Shown: positions 35,753 to 48,516, numbered from the stretch's first letter. The stretch: 64,000 bases of DNA from Coffea arabica (GCF_036785885.1 NC_092320.1:14385557-14449556), one strand, 5' to 3'. The notes: generated from the sequence alone by a model not told the origin. Program-made: numbers and translations.

Positions 35753-37820
35753 GGAAGGGATCTCTAAAAGCATCTTCCTTCTCAATGTCGGTAGTCATTC
35801 ATAGGCCCTTTCGATTAACAGACTTCACACAATATAAAGAATAGGAGATGGGAGGAAGTGCTGCGGCTTGGTTTAGGGAGGGAAAGGGAGACAAACGACA
35901 GGGTAGGGAGGAGGAAAACCAGTGTTTGTTTACTGAATAGAGGTCGCATTTCATGTATACGACAATCAAACTAATAAAAAGCTGTCATGTTTACAAAATG
36001 CAAGCTTTCAACAATTTTCATCAGTTTAGCGTCCAGTGTCGTGTAGACACCAAATTGTTGCTATTTTTCAAAATTTTCTTGAAATTTTTATCTATTTATT
36101 GGTAATTTATTTTCATAATTCTAACATGAATTTTTCTTATTTTGTAGGTTTTTTGAAAAAAAAAATGAAGAAAGAAAAAGAGGGAAGAGGAAGGGCAAAT
36201 TGATAATCTTAATTAAATAATGTGACTTTTATTTTATGTCTTGGGCACTAAGTTTGGTCTTTTAATTTTAAGAAAATGAAAAAAATTATAATAATTTTAC
36301 TCTCCCCCATCCCTCCTCTCTCGGTTTTCACACTCACTTATATTTCCCTCTCTTTCGGCTTTCTCTCTCCATCACCAGCATGCACTCATTACACACATTA
36401 ACATATACTCACACACGCAGTTCTCACGCGTACACACAGATTACACACACACACACACACCAGAAAACACATGCACACACTAACACAAACAAATCTGCAC
36501 ACACACCTCACTTTTTCCCTTTGCACTCTCTCACAAATCACACACTGAAAAAGGAACAAAAGAAGAAGAAAGTGGGACAAAGGACAGCTGGGACTCATGG
36601 ATTTCTTCACCAAATTCTCCTTGTTCGAGTTGAAAGGCTACCAATTTAATGAAGGTCTTTTCTTTCATTCCCTTTTGTGCAAACTTTGCTTTGTCTTTCT
36701 TGGCTGAGTGTTGAGTGATGATGCTTTTTCCTTTGTGACTATAACTTGAACATCCTGTTTTGTGAACAAAGAATAAATGATTAAATTTTTTTGTTAGAAA
36801 ATCACGTTGAATATTGGAAGAGCCATTGACAAATTGGTTCTTGAGTCATTCTGATGGTTATCGTTTGGTGAGAATGTTTAGGATGGGAACTTGCAGTTTT
36901 CATGCATAAAAACAAAGGAAATTAATCTCCTATGAGAATCTTGATTTTTACTTTAACTTGTGAAATTTTTGCTTTGGTTTGATAATTTAGAGTTTTGGCT
37001 GTATCATAGAATCGAGGAAGGTCGTTTTAGTGCGTTTTTTTGTTGATTTTGGGCTTGATGTGGGTAAGTTTGGGAAAAGGAGATCCAGCTGTAAATGGTT
37101 CGTTTGACCACCTTTCAATCATTTTATGTGAAGAGTAATGCCGCGAATGAAATCTACGCCAAAAACTTCAGTGGGAGCGAGATTTTAGGGTAAATTTGTG
37201 ACCAGAGGTGGTAATGGGTGGTGGTGATGGTGGGTGGTGAGTGGTGACCGTGCGTGCTGGTGGTAGATGGTGGTGTTATTTTTTATTTTTAAAATATATC
37301 CTAAATTTTAAATTCTAAAATGTCTCAAAATACATCCTCAAAAACACCGTCAAAAATATTCCTAAAAGCAACTAATTATTTATAGTAAAAGTTTTTTAAA
37401 GACGTCGTTATAGTAAAATTTTTGAAAAACACCCTACAAAAATAGCTAATCCAAATAGACCCATTGGTAAAACGACATATAGGCTTTTGATTTTTTCCAA
37501 CAAACGACAGCATATAGGCTTTTGATGATTTGGTAGAAAAGTGTATACAAGATCATGCACTTAAAAGTAAAATGCCCTTAAGGTTAGTCTCTTGTTGAGG
37601 AGCCCTACGGGTTTAAGGTGGTTATACCAGTGTGCTAATAGTAATTCAAACAGACACAAAATATTTGAAAATTTTCAAGAACAAGGCATAGAATAAAATA
37701 GGAGTACGAACATTGCAAATTTCCTAGCAAACATCAAAATGGGAGTATCATATTGCAATCTCCCTAGTAAACATAGACTAGGGACATTTGTGCTTTTTAT
37801 TTTGTGTGTAAAATTCAACT
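35753..37820. other. Intergenic DNA with (CA)n-rich and T-rich stretches
   Basis: Contains a C/T-rich segment at 36300-36375 and a (CA)n-rich stretch at 36380-36540 whose reading frames are simple-sequence artefacts. GGTGGTGATGGTGG repeats lie at 37207-37270. No gene. Confidence 0.5.
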
Positions 37821-38786
37821 TGTACTAAGGGCATCGATGATGGAATCCATATGCCATATCATTATTTCATTATCCCTTCTTTCATTGAAGCATCCACAGT
37901 GGGGTGTGATAGGAGTATTTTCCCCACTACATGCACAATCCCCTATCATACGGATAATAATGAAGGGACAAAAGCTGAAAAGTGGATTCGCCTTGTCCAA
38001 TTATTCAATATTTGTAATGGTCCAATTTTAGAAAGTTTTGCATCATCATTTTTAACATGTTTGCAACAAAAATATTTTTTTTCACTTTCAATCTTTAAAA
38101 TTTTGTCTATAAATATTGCTAACATTTTCTCAATTTCTCACTCTCCTACTTCATAATTCATTTTCGTTAATCGCTTATCTAATTTTTTAAAGTTTCAATA
38201 TTTTCTCATTATGGATGAGAGTTTTAATAATTTTATAAAGAAAATTCTTCCTTTTATTCAATGATTAAGTTATGATGGAGTTAATTACTTAATTATTTTT
38301 TAGAAAATAGCAATGTACTATTTTTGAGGGAACTTAATATATATCATTGAAAGTAAAAAATTAATAATATTCTTTTTTAGCAAATTAAAAATTTGAAAAG
38401 TAAAAAATTTCCAACAAAAGTTAATAAATTATTTTTCAAGAGCAATGGAATTAAGTATTTTTTAGAAAATAAATTTATTTATTTATGAGATATGTATTGT
38501 GAATTATTAACATAAATGTGTGATTTAATTGTAGATTCATACTATTATATATACTATTATATTGCGTAGAATGTAATCCTGGGATAGTGTAATGGGCGAG
38601 ATGAAAGAAGAGCTAGTGGAATCCTGTGATATTGTAATGGAAGAGATAGTGGATTACACTCTAGAGTGTAATCCTTCGTGATGTGGCAAATTCTTTAGAA
38701 TATAGGAATATGGGCATTTGCCAAAAAAAGGTCAAATGTGGTTGCGTGGAACTCATGTCTTAATCTATGTCCGCTGTGGTTACATG

Positions 38787-39184
38787 CATAGTTGTCAAAA
38801 TCGCGATCCGGATCGATCGTAGGATCGTACGATCCTACGATCCGGATAACCAAAATCGATCCGGATCGTATGCAGAGTCGCAAATCATATTAATTTTTTG
38901 CAGGATCGCATAGAATCGTAGCAGGATCGTGCAGGATCGTGCAGGATCGTGTAGGATCGTAGGATCGGTAGGATCGTACGATCCTACAATTTTTTTGTAA
39001 ATTTGTGAAATACGAAGCTCCATTTTGCAAATAAATGAAAATATTTGTGGTATATTTATAATTTATCAAAGAATTGCAACCTTTAATTGCAATTAAGAGC
39101 TTTTGGTAGGATCTTACGATTCTACGATCCGATCCTGTGAAACTAAAATCGATCCTACGTAGGATCCCGATTTTACAAACCTTG
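38787..39184. mobile_element. MITE, 398 bp, with 8-bp target duplication, inside foldback arm
   Basis: CATAGTTGTCAAAATCGCGATC and GGATCCCGATTTTACAAACCTTG form imperfect inverted ends. GTTACATG is duplicated at 38779-38786 and 39185-39192. Packed with AGGATCGTACGATCC words. Probably hAT-like. Confidence 0.85.
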
Positions 39185-40188
39185 GTTACATGACACGATG
39201 GGACAAAAAGAATTTTTTTTTCTTAACCCAAAGGGCCACCATGCCATGTTGATGGGACAGTCCAAAATTTTAAGCAATCGCTTGTTGCGTCAACATGGCT
39301 ATATTTAAGTAAGTTATAAGTGACTATATTTAATATTAATAAATTGTAAACTCTAAACCTTTTATAATAAATCGTAAATCCTAAATTTGCTAAAACTTAA
39401 TAAACCCAAAACACTCTTTACAAAACTTAACAAACCTTACACTTAAAAAAAAATGGAATGTTTTGTAAACCAAATGGTTTTTTTTTTTTCTTGTAAACCA
39501 AATGGGCCTGACACAATCTGAAAAAAAAAATGTCAGACTCTGTTGCCATGGGCCTGACACATTCTTAAAGCTGGAACGTTATGTTGGCGCAAAGGGCATT
39601 GTTTTAATTTTTGGATCGTTGCGCTTACATGGCGCAACAGCTCTTTGGGTTTTTTTTTTTTTTTTTTTTTAAATTTCTTTTTGTCCCATTGTATCATGTA
39701 GACATGAAAGATATAGATTATATTACGAGTTTCAAACAATTACATTTTATCATTTTTTTAAAAAGCAAATGCCTATATTCAGCTAATTATTCAGAATATC
39801 GTTGAAAAAAAGAAAATTCGGACATCTATTGCTCTGACATTAGTCTGGTGCAAATCTATGGGTATCGGGCTGTGTCAGTCCGGCATCCAAAAGTCAGTCA
39901 ATTTTTTTTTCAGCTCTGACATCGCTGTCGGGCTGGCAGCGAATTTTTATTTTATTATTATTTTTTTTTATAAAGTTGTCGGCTGCTGGGCTGACAAGGC
40001 CTGGTAGCTGACAACTTCTGCTAAAAGCTGGCTGCCGGGCTGAGAGAGTCTGGCAATCAGTCCAATTTTTTTTTAAAAAAAAGTGTCACTCAAACATTCC
40101 GACTCTTATCAAGGCAGAAGCATTTAAGCAATACATTTAAGCAATGGGAGTTAAAGAAGAATGCATTTAAGCAGAAGCTGAAGCAATA

Positions 40189-41703
40189 GGTTATGTCTAC
40201 AGTGGAAAGTTCATTTCGGGATAATTATGATAGAAATTGTATATGACTATTTTGTTTTTATATTGCATAATAAATTTATATTTATAAAATTATATTGTAC
40301 ATTAAAAATTACATAACAATTTTAACAAATAATTTTTCAACAATTTGAGAACTGCATCTTATTGTAAAATGAATGAGATTTTTTGTTTAAAACGACCTTT
40401 GTTTAGTTTAACATCTTATAAAAGTAATTATTGATTTAACAAACCTGTTTTCATCTATTTCTGCTGTTCGAATTTTGAAACGTCATTTAATTAACTTAAA
40501 AGACTGTCGGATTTAGTACGTTAAGTGATATAAGTTTTTAATAAAAAAAAGGGTGAAATTTTCAACATTATTTAGTGAATTTTGTACATGTCAAATATTG
40601 TGGCAGATTTTATTTTTTAATTGAGCTTCATATTTCAAATAATTGAGGCGTAAATATAAAAGAAAGGGTTGGGATATCAAATATGATTAAAATAAAGGAA
40701 CATGTGCAATTTTGGTCCCCCCAACATTTGGTCTATCAGTTAAACTAATCCGTGATATTTTGACCAAAATAATTATGATAGCAAATTTTTTATTTTAGCT
40801 AAATTTAGGACAACTAATACAAAACTATAATATATAACGGTCAAAACAAGTTAGAATTAGTCAAAAGTTTTACTTCATATTTTTTGGTCCCTTTTGTTAT
40901 AAATAATTATATTTCAAATGACATAAAATGTGAATTAGATTGAATCCATAAAAAATGTGGTTTAATTCTCATTAAAATCTTTCAAAGTAATCCACATTGT
41001 CAAGACATATTAGCCTAAATAGCATCTTTTCTTTATATTAATTATCAACAAATGATAACACATACATCATATATAAAAGAAAATTTTAATTGGAGTATAT
41101 AGTAACTTTAGTTGTAAATAGTATTAGGATATGAGTTTCAATCGGTTATGATCAGGTATTATGATTATAATAGCAAATAAAGGTGATTACCAATATAAAG
41201 AACTCACATGAATTTTTAAAAATTTTCTTGCCATTTCTTCTTGGCTTTCATTCATATGAAATCAAATATTTCAATAATACAATTTAATGTACTTATATTT
41301 ATGTTCATCTTAAATTGATTATTTTATTGAATAATTTAAATAATTATAAAATCTTTATTTCAATTAAAACTTGATAGACAAATAGTTGAAATGCCAAACA
41401 AAGAAAAAATAAATTATTATTCAATTGACTCAATCACATATAGTTACTTATATTATAATAGAATATTTAATTAACTATTTTAATTTACCAAATATAAGTA
41501 TTGGACATTAGATGATGAATAAATTTTTAAGAGGTCTTTTATTATAATTTTAAAATATATAACATTTTTTATTTATGCATAATCCGCTTTCTCCAGTGCC
41601 CCAATATACTTATTTGTGCGTCTCCACATATTACAATTGGCCTCCTTGCATTGCTTCTGCTAATTATGCGTAGAAAAATGAACTTTTCACTGTAGACGTA
41701 ACC
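40189..41703. mobile_element. Second Mutator-like element of the 26.3-kb family, opposite orientation
   Basis: Ends GGTTATGTCTACAGTGGAAA and TTTTCACTGTAGACGTAACC match the terminal repeats of the element at 26294-27857. Internal sequence is homologous along its length in inverse orientation, for example the GGGATATCAAATATGATTAA region at about 40672 against its complement at about 27379. No target duplication is visible because the flanks merge with the surrounding palindrome. Confidence 0.75.
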
Positions 41704-42849
41704 TGTTAGACATAACCTATTGCTTTTACTTCTGCTTAAATGCATTCTTCTTTAATCCCCATCACTTTGCCTTGATTAGAGTAGAGATGTTGACTGACAC
41801 TTTTTTTTTTTTAAATTGGACTGGCTGCCGGGCTCTCTCAGCCCGGCAGCCAGCTTTTTGCAGAAGTTGTTGGCTACCGGGCCTTGTCAGCCCGACAGCC
41901 GACAACTTTATAAAAAAAAAAAAAAAAAAAATTTGGCTGCCAGGTTGACACAGTTCGGCAGAAATGTCAGAGCTGAAAAAAAAATTTGACTGACTTTTGG
42001 GTGTCGAGCTAACACGGCTCGGTATCCATAGATTTGCACCAGACCAATGTCAGAGCAATAGATGTCCGAGTTTTCTTTTTTTCAACTATATTCTGAGTAA
42101 TAAGAAATTGCTCTCGTGATGCCGTTACACTATCACTCACTAGATTGGGGATGCTCTTATACAATCACTTACAATGGATGTAAACATTTTACACTGTATA
42201 ATAATATGGACACATAATTAAATTACATATTTATTTTAATAACATACAATACATATCTCATAAGTAAATAATTTTATTTTCTAAAAAATAATCTCATTAT
42301 TCTAGGAAAAATAATTTATTAATTTTTATTGAAAATTTTACTTTCCTAATATTTTTTTTAAAAAATTATTATTAATTTTTTATTTTCAATAATATATATT
42401 TTGAGGTCTCTCAAAAATAATACATTGTTATAACTCTATCATAACTTAAGCATTAGATAATAGGAAAAATTTTCTATATTTAGAGCAATAAATACATTTC
42501 TAAAATTATTAAAATTCTCATCCATAATGAGAAAATATTGAAACTTTAGAAAATTGAATAAGAGTTTGAAGAAAATAGATAATGAAGTAGGAGAAATGAT
42601 GGAATAGGAAAGTGAGAAATTAAAAAAATTTTAATGATATATATAGACAAAATTTTGAGGATTAGAAATAAGCAAAATACTTCCGTTGCAAATATGTTGA
42701 AAATAATCATGCAAAACTTTCAAGAATTGAACCGTTGCAAGCATTGAATGATTGGCCAGAGTGGCTCACTTCTCAACTTTTATACCATTATTGTCCGTAA
42801 TGGAGCAAATACTCCAACAATGGGCTAATTCTTTTGATTATTGCCAAAA

Positions 42850-44195
42850 AAAAATCGCAATTATATTGTCTTGACAATGTTCTGGTGTAGAAATATGTCT
42901 ATTGGACTGAATAAATAAATCCGGTAAGCAAGCGAATTTTTAAAAAGAAGTTAGGCTACCGGACTGTTAGCTCGATAGCCCACAACAATTTTTTTTTTTT
43001 TTAAAATATTTGGCTGCTGGGCTAATTAAACCTGGCAGCCATTGGAAATTTTCAGAAAAACTATGGGCTATCAGCCCGACGGCCTGTAGCCTCACTTCGA
43101 AAAAAAAAAGAAAAACGTGGAGGCTGTTGGGCTTTTTGGCTAACTTTTTAAGCATTGAGTCCCTCGTATAACAATTCAAGCATTGAGTCTCTCCAGCTAG
43201 CTGCTGATGCTTGATATAGATCAAAATTGCTATTATATGACATTTTTCTTGCTAAGTCGTGGGTATTTCTTCACCTCAGTTTCTTGTTCATGCAACTGAT
43301 GGGTACCCTCAATGATTGTTTAAAACGCTGGAATCCCATCATTGACAATCTGGAAGAACCCCCATTCTTCAGAAGCACTCTTTATTTTAGAAATGATTTC
43401 TTCTCACCGAGCTGCATCTTTAGCCAGGCCCCGGAGATCTATTCTTATATTGCACAATAACTTCACCATTTTTATATTGCACAATAATGTTATATTTGTC
43501 AAATTATAGTTTAGATTAATAATTACTTTTTATGTTTGATTACCCAATATCATATTTGCTTCTACCTCTATTCTTATAACTACCCACTATCAAATAATAA
43601 TTTCTTTGTATATTTTATTTAGGTAAATATCAATTTTTTATATGTTTTATAAAAATATAAAACCAAATCTTATACATAATAATTTCAATGATTATCTTTC
43701 AAAGATTTTTAAATATGCATTGACTGTTGCACATTAAGATTTGGGGAATGCATCTTCGTATAAATTGAATGAGATTTTTTTATCTAAAACCTTTTCTTAG
43801 GGTTGAATATAAAATAAAAATAATTGATTTAGCAAATCTGCTTGAACTTTTTTCTTATGTTTGAACATTAAAAAAAAATCAAAAAGGAAGTTCGGCAGCC
43901 TCCAAGTTTTCTCTTTTTTTTTTTTTTAAAAAAAAGATAAGTCATAAGCTGTCAGTTAGGCCTCACCTTTTTTGAAAATTTTCGATGATTACCGGATTTA
44001 GTCAGCCCGACAGCCAAACATTTAAACAAAAAATTGTTGCGGACAATTGAACTGACAGTCCAATAGCCTACCTTTTTAAAAAAATTTTTTTCTCTTACCT
44101 ATCGGGTTTAGTTAGTCTAGTAGGTATAATTCTATACTAGACCATTGTCAGAATAATATTATTGTTGCGATTTTTTCTTCTTTGACAATAATAAA
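42850..44195. mobile_element. Second foldback element with GGCTGCTGGGCT arms
   Basis: The segment 42850-43150 (from AAAATCGCAATTATATTGTC through TAGGCTACCGGACTG and GGAGGCTGTTGGGC) is inversely repeated at about 43880-44190 (CAGCCTCC ... GTCCAATAGCCTACC ... GTTGCGATTTTTTC). Poly-A/T tracts lie at equivalent places in both arms. It shares CCGGGCTG-type motifs with the adjacent foldback, so the two are related. Confidence 0.65.
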
Positions 44196-44450
44196 AGGAA
44201 TTAGCTCAAACAGTGGGAGTGGATTCAATACATGCGTGTAATAGAGTGTGTTACACCCTATTCTTTCTCGATGCTCTAACTCTAAGGACTTGCCTGGTCA
44301 ATTTTGCTGTTGTAGCATCCGCACTGTATCGGTGTTCGTGCCCTTCTCCTTGGGGAAGAGACACCGCTAGCATAAATATGGTTCAGTGTTATGATAAAGT
44401 CTCAGCCTCCTGGGGCTTGAGACCTTAAAGAGTCGAAACTCAAGAAAAAT

Positions 44451-44576
44451 GAATGGATGAGGCAGCCAGAGGGGCCGGGGAGTTTTTCAAAGGGTTGTTG
44501 CCCCTCTCTGTTCTGCCGATGACTTCCAATTTTTGTTCTATATACAGAAAGAAAAAAGAAAATCAACAGCCCTTTC
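44451..44576 (+). ncRNA. Module A, unit p2
   Basis: GATGAGGCAGCCAGAGGGGCCGGGG, then AAAGGGTTGTTGCCCCTCTCTG, CTGCCGATGAC and AATCAACAGCCCTTT. AAAGGGTTGTTG and CAACAGCCCTTT give 12 pairs with one G-U. Confidence 0.66.
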
Positions 44577-44778
44577 CAAGCAGACAGACAGATACAGTAG
44601 TATTATTTCTTGAATTGTGCGTCTGGAAATGAAATGTGAACTGGGGACTTCGTTTGATTATCTCTGAAAGTGCTTGTCAAGAAGTCATCACATTTCATGA
44701 AAACTTTTCATTGTTGATGTGATCAACTTCGACAAAGCATTTTTCTTCATCAGGGCTTTGTTGCTTAGTGAAGGTTTC

Positions 44779-44987
44779 AGGCTGTGATGATAGAGTTATT
44801 TTCTTGAGTTGTTGGCGTGGAGTTGAATCCGACCCGTATCTTGGCTGGGCAACCCTGATGGCATGTGATCTGAGAGCGGGTGGGCTTCAATTAGCTCCTC
44901 CTTTCTCCTTCACATATGCAACTGGGAAATTGCAGCCATGGCGCTGTCGCCTTCTCTTTTGCCTCGTCTTGTTACAGATCTGAGCCT
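44779..44987 (+). ncRNA. Module B, unit p2
   Basis: AGGCTGTGATGAT at the start and ACAGATCTGAGCCT at the end give a perfect terminal stem and consensus boxes C and D. CCCGTATCTTGGCTGGGCAA is intact; the downstream block reads TTGCAGCCATGGCGCTGTC. 209 nt. Confidence 0.7.
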
Positions 44988-45173
44988 ACGTCAGTACTCA
45001 CCCAGTGTATGATGATGATGCTTTAGCTTCGTTCTTTAAATTTTTCATGAAAGATTTCCCCTGTTTAAATTCCTTAAATTTTCTAACCCTTTAGTATCTG
45101 TGTAGAAGAGAATGGCTCCACCAAAAAGCCTCTTTTTTTTTTTTTTTGACCAGAATGAACTCAGGGATGAATT

Positions 45174-45281
45174 GAGGCTGCAGAGAGAAAAATGGGGAAT
45201 TTTCTAAAGGGTTGTTGCCGTCTTTCTGCATGCCAATGATTTCATCAAAGAACAAAGAAAGAAAAAAATCAACAGCCCTTT
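45174..45281 (+). ncRNA. Module A, unit p3
   Basis: GAGGCTGCAGAGAGAAAAATGGGG, AAAGGGTTGTTGCCGTCTTTCTGC, ATGCCAATGATTTC and ATCAACAGCCCTTT. Loop and downstream arm complementary over 12 positions. Confidence 0.62.
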
Positions 45282-45435
45282 TTCAGCTCTGGTTTCTGAG
45301 ATTCTGAATACTCCGGCAGAGAAAGGTATCTACTATTTGTTTGTGCCCGCGCGTGTAAAAACGTGTCTCCACCGTCACCACCAGCGTGAATGGGTCCAGT
45401 CTTTCAGCTGGTTTTCGGGTCCCCTCCATTGTTAT

Positions 45436-45634
45436 AGGCTGTGAAGATCAGATTCTTTAATTCTTGAGTTCTTACTTCTTGTGGGCATTGGGGTGACACG
45501 ACCCGTATCTTGGCGGGGCAACATGGGCGCCTAGTAGATTGCTCATGGACCAATGTGTGGTTTTGCAGCCATGGCGGAGTCTGTCCCCCTCTGCCTGATT
45601 CTTTCACAGATGACAGATCTGAATTCTGAGCCTT
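45436..45634 (+). ncRNA. Module B, unit p3
   Basis: AGGCTGTGAAGAT (one change in box C). CCCGTATCTTGGCGGGGCAA and TTTGCAGCCATGGCGGAGTC are present. The 3' end carries a short duplication, with GATCTGA followed by a second CTGAGCCTT, so two candidate D boxes lie 9 nt apart. Confidence 0.6.
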
Positions 45635-46360
45635 ACTACTTCCCTGACTGAAATATCCTGAATTGTTCACGGCCAGATTTTGGCAAAAAAAAAAAAAAAA
45701 AATTGTGCGATTCAGATCACTAGTTGTACATTAATTTTCATAATATGTGGAGCTCGTAAAATTTTGTACTAAAGTTAAATGTTGTTCAAATAAAGTTATG
45801 TTGTGTGTAACCAAAGTTACGCGTTGTTAAAAATGATCAAAACTGCAAAAAATGGTGACTCCTGCAACCGTTCCTGCCCTTGTCCCAATTATCCAAGTTA
45901 GTTGGTGGGGTATGGATTGCAGAAATTTTTTGTTCAACCCGGGCTATTGGCATGTCTCATTTATGTGATCCTGAATTTTCATGCTATAGATATCTTCTTG
46001 ATTTTTTTTTCCCTTCTACCCTCCCACCCTTTTCATCCGTAATTATCTTCTTGATGATTCACATCAGCTTTGCATTCTTAGCTAAAGAATTAGCGTTTGC
46101 ATTCTTAGCTAGAGAAATAAGGGGTTCAAGTTTGAATCTCTTTTAAGCCAATGCTTTTCCTTTCCGTGTTTGTTTAATGGGACAATTATATTGAAAAAGG
46201 GACTAGATGCGAAACATGCTTGCATTTTTTTAAAAAAAAATATTTAGCAGGGAAAGGGTGGGACATAAGAAACGTAAAAGAGATATGGGAATTTGAATCT
46301 AAAGTCTTTAATTTTTGAAATTTTAACTTTAATCATTAGATCAATCCTTACTCGCAGCGT
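45635..46360. other. Intergenic DNA, no gene recognised
   Basis: AT-rich sequence without features beyond poly-A runs. Confidence 0.4.
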
Positions 46361-46367
46361 GCGTATG

Positions 46368-46457
46368 TATGTATGTATTTGAATACAAGCTGGGTAGGTC
46401 AATGAGTGGTTTAATCTATGTATGTATTTGAATACAAGCTGGGTAGGTCAATGAGTG
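46368..46457 (+). repeat. Short tandem duplication
   Basis: A 41-bp sequence starting TATGTATGTATTTGAATACA occurs at 46368-46408 and again at 46417-46457, period 49 bp, without change. Confidence 0.9.
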
Positions 46458-46562
46458 TTTTAAGATTAAACCGTTAGAAAAATTACTTCTTTTAGTTCTT
46501 TCACAAAATAACTTGTAGCGCTTGATTTGCAGGATACAAAAATGAACTTAGCAGAGTATCAT

Positions 46563-46728
46563 TGTTTGGATTGTGAATTATTAGAGATATTTTTACTGTA
46601 ACACTTTTTGTAATGTGATGTATGTGAGATAAAAAGGTAATTGGGAAGATAAAAAGGTGTGTTGAAAATTGTAATGATGATGTAAGCAAATATATTTTGA
46701 CAAATAAACAGCAATCCAAACAAACCCG
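46563..46728. mobile_element. MITE of the TTTGTTTGGA family, short intact copy
   Basis: TGTTTGGATTGTGAATTATT at the left and ACAGCAATCCAAACAAACCC at the right are inverted ends; the core has TTTTTACTGTAACACTTTTT and ATGTGATGTATGTGAGATAA. 166 bp. Confidence 0.8.
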
Positions 46729-48122
46729 ATCACCATGGATGAATTGAGCTGATTCAGATCATCTGCTTTTTCTTGCATTGCTCCTTTATATATATTTTTC
46801 TTTAGTAGAAGTAAGAGAAGTTTTTTTTTTTAAATTGTTCTTTCTTGTTAATACTGTCGCCTGACAATGATCGCTGTACTTTACATCCCAAAGAAAGGAC
46901 TAGGGGCTCAAATAGTTGTTGGAAAAATCGTTTGGGCCAATTCTTGTTTAAACACATAGGATGTAATCTCCTTTGTTTGTTCAAAATGTAATTTAGTTTC
47001 AATACCGTGTAAATGTAAAACAACAAAATGTCGTGGGGTTCATACATGATGTTAAAATTCATGTAAAAAAATGTAATTTGGGTCTAACATTTTTCATTTT
47101 TACCAAATCATGACTATTAACCTTTCAGAATACCTGCCCCATTTTCTTAAAGAAACCCTCAAGGCAGGCCAAATCCATCACCAAGAAGTTGTTGGGTTGT
47201 GAAATTGAAAAAGTAACTTGTACAGAGAAAAGTGATTAAAAAATATATTTATAATGTAATTAATTTTTTTCAAACTACTAAGCTATAAATTGAATACTAA
47301 AGTACCAAATTGTGTAACTTGCATCACATCTATCGGAAAGGAACCACCATATTTATAACATGAACCAAAAAATTGCACGAAAGTTTTTGCGCCAAGTGGT
47401 AGCTACTTCATTAAGCCCTTTGTAGTAAGTTTCGATTGCGCAATTAAATGTCATTAAAGTGAATGGCAGCCTCGGCCGTCTTTTGGCAAATTATAAAATA
47501 GTTGTGCCCTACTTAGTACCGTCCATTCTACCTCTCTAAGCAGCTTATGGTGTCAAAAACATGCTCCGATCTGTGGTGTGGCGGTGATCGAAGCCGGAGT
47601 TACCTAAATTTTTCCTTTAAAAAAAAGAAAAAAAAGAAACTGTCCGTTCTACATTTCCTCTTGGGCCAAAACTTTGCGGAAAGTTGAAAGCAAGATGAAC
47701 GAAATTAAGTTTCACTATAGTAATTTCCTAAATTGCTGGCACGACAAAATTGTAGTTGTCCTAAATTTTTGGGTCAAGTAATTAGTTGTCCACTTAGAAT
47801 TAGAATCCTTAAGATTAGATTAAAGACCTACTGTGACGATGTAGTCCACTTAGGATTATACAGAACTGAAATCCTAAGATTAATTTTAGAGATTATAACC
47901 GCCATAATTATCTGCAAACTTTTCCTAGTGAAAAAATAAACACCCTTTAGCTTCATTGCCTCCTGTCCTATAAATAATTACCACCACTTCGTTTTTCAAA
48001 ACCTTGGAGGTAATCCTCGACTCAAGAAACTGAGAAAAGCCGTAGAGCATTTTGTCAGTCCTGCAAAGGAAAATTGTGTTCAACAAAGCCTTTTAGCAGC
48101 ATAGCATCGATCAGCATCAAGG
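46729..48122. other. Intergenic DNA, no gene recognised
   Basis: AT-rich, no recognisable genes or modules. Confidence 0.4.
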
Positions 48123-48516
48123 ATGCCGAAAGGATCTCACAGGAACCCGAATTCCTTAACTTATTCTCATCGACAAAAGGGCATCTCCTTACGATGTCAA
48201 CTCAAGCAATAATCATCGCAGAAGTTGCAAGAACAAGTTAGAAAATAGTACTAGTTCTGAGGAAAAGTTAGAGGAAGACTCAGAGTGGAAAGAAGCAAGA
48301 TGCCCCGTATGCATGGATCATCCGCATAACGCTGTGCAGTTAATTTGTCCATCCAATGAAAAAGGCTGTAAACCCTTCATCTGTGACACAAGCTACCGCC
48401 ATTCAAATTGCTTCGATCAGTTCTGTAAGGTGCATGGACTAACCCCATCAAAACCAACTTCTGATCATCAGCCAAACGGGTTTTCACCCCTTGAAAACAG
48501 GCAGGTTCGGGAACTT
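48123..48516 (+). pseudogene. Second DUF1644 copy, frameshifted and truncated by insertion
   Basis: Begins MPKGSHRNPNSLTYSHRQKG, shifts frame near 48180, then continues SPYDVNSSNNHRRSC..., EDSEWKEARCPVCMDHPHNAV and FICDTSYRHSNCFDQFCK to NRQVREL. This keeps the CPVCMDHPHNAV zinc-ligand block that the 23.7-kb copy lacks. The gene stops matching at about 48516, where transposon sequence starts; the CPLCRG and HAR.EHP parts are missing. No remainder was found right of the insertion. Confidence 0.8.

Larger units (their letters stand above)
37828..42850. mobile_element. Large foldback element with nested insertions
   Basis: The left outer arm (about 37895-38560) is inversely repeated at about 42180-42850, and the left inner arm (39782-40200) at about 41705-42108, with GGCTGCCGGGCTG and TGTCGGCTGCTGGGCTGACA words in both. 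The left arm is interrupted at about 38690-39780 by other DNA including the MITE at 38787-39184. The centre is occupied by the Mutator-like element at 40189-41703. Arms match only imperfectly, so the structure is old. No transposase seen. Confidence 0.7.

Noticed and set aside
36380-36649. His/Thr-rich 89-codon frame
   Set aside because: It is the translation of a (CA)n-rich simple sequence and has no other support.
44779-44987. Module B as U3, U8, U13 or U14 snoRNA
   Set aside because: It lacks the U3 5' domain and box B, and the sequences I recall for U8, U13 and U14 do not match beyond boxes C and D.
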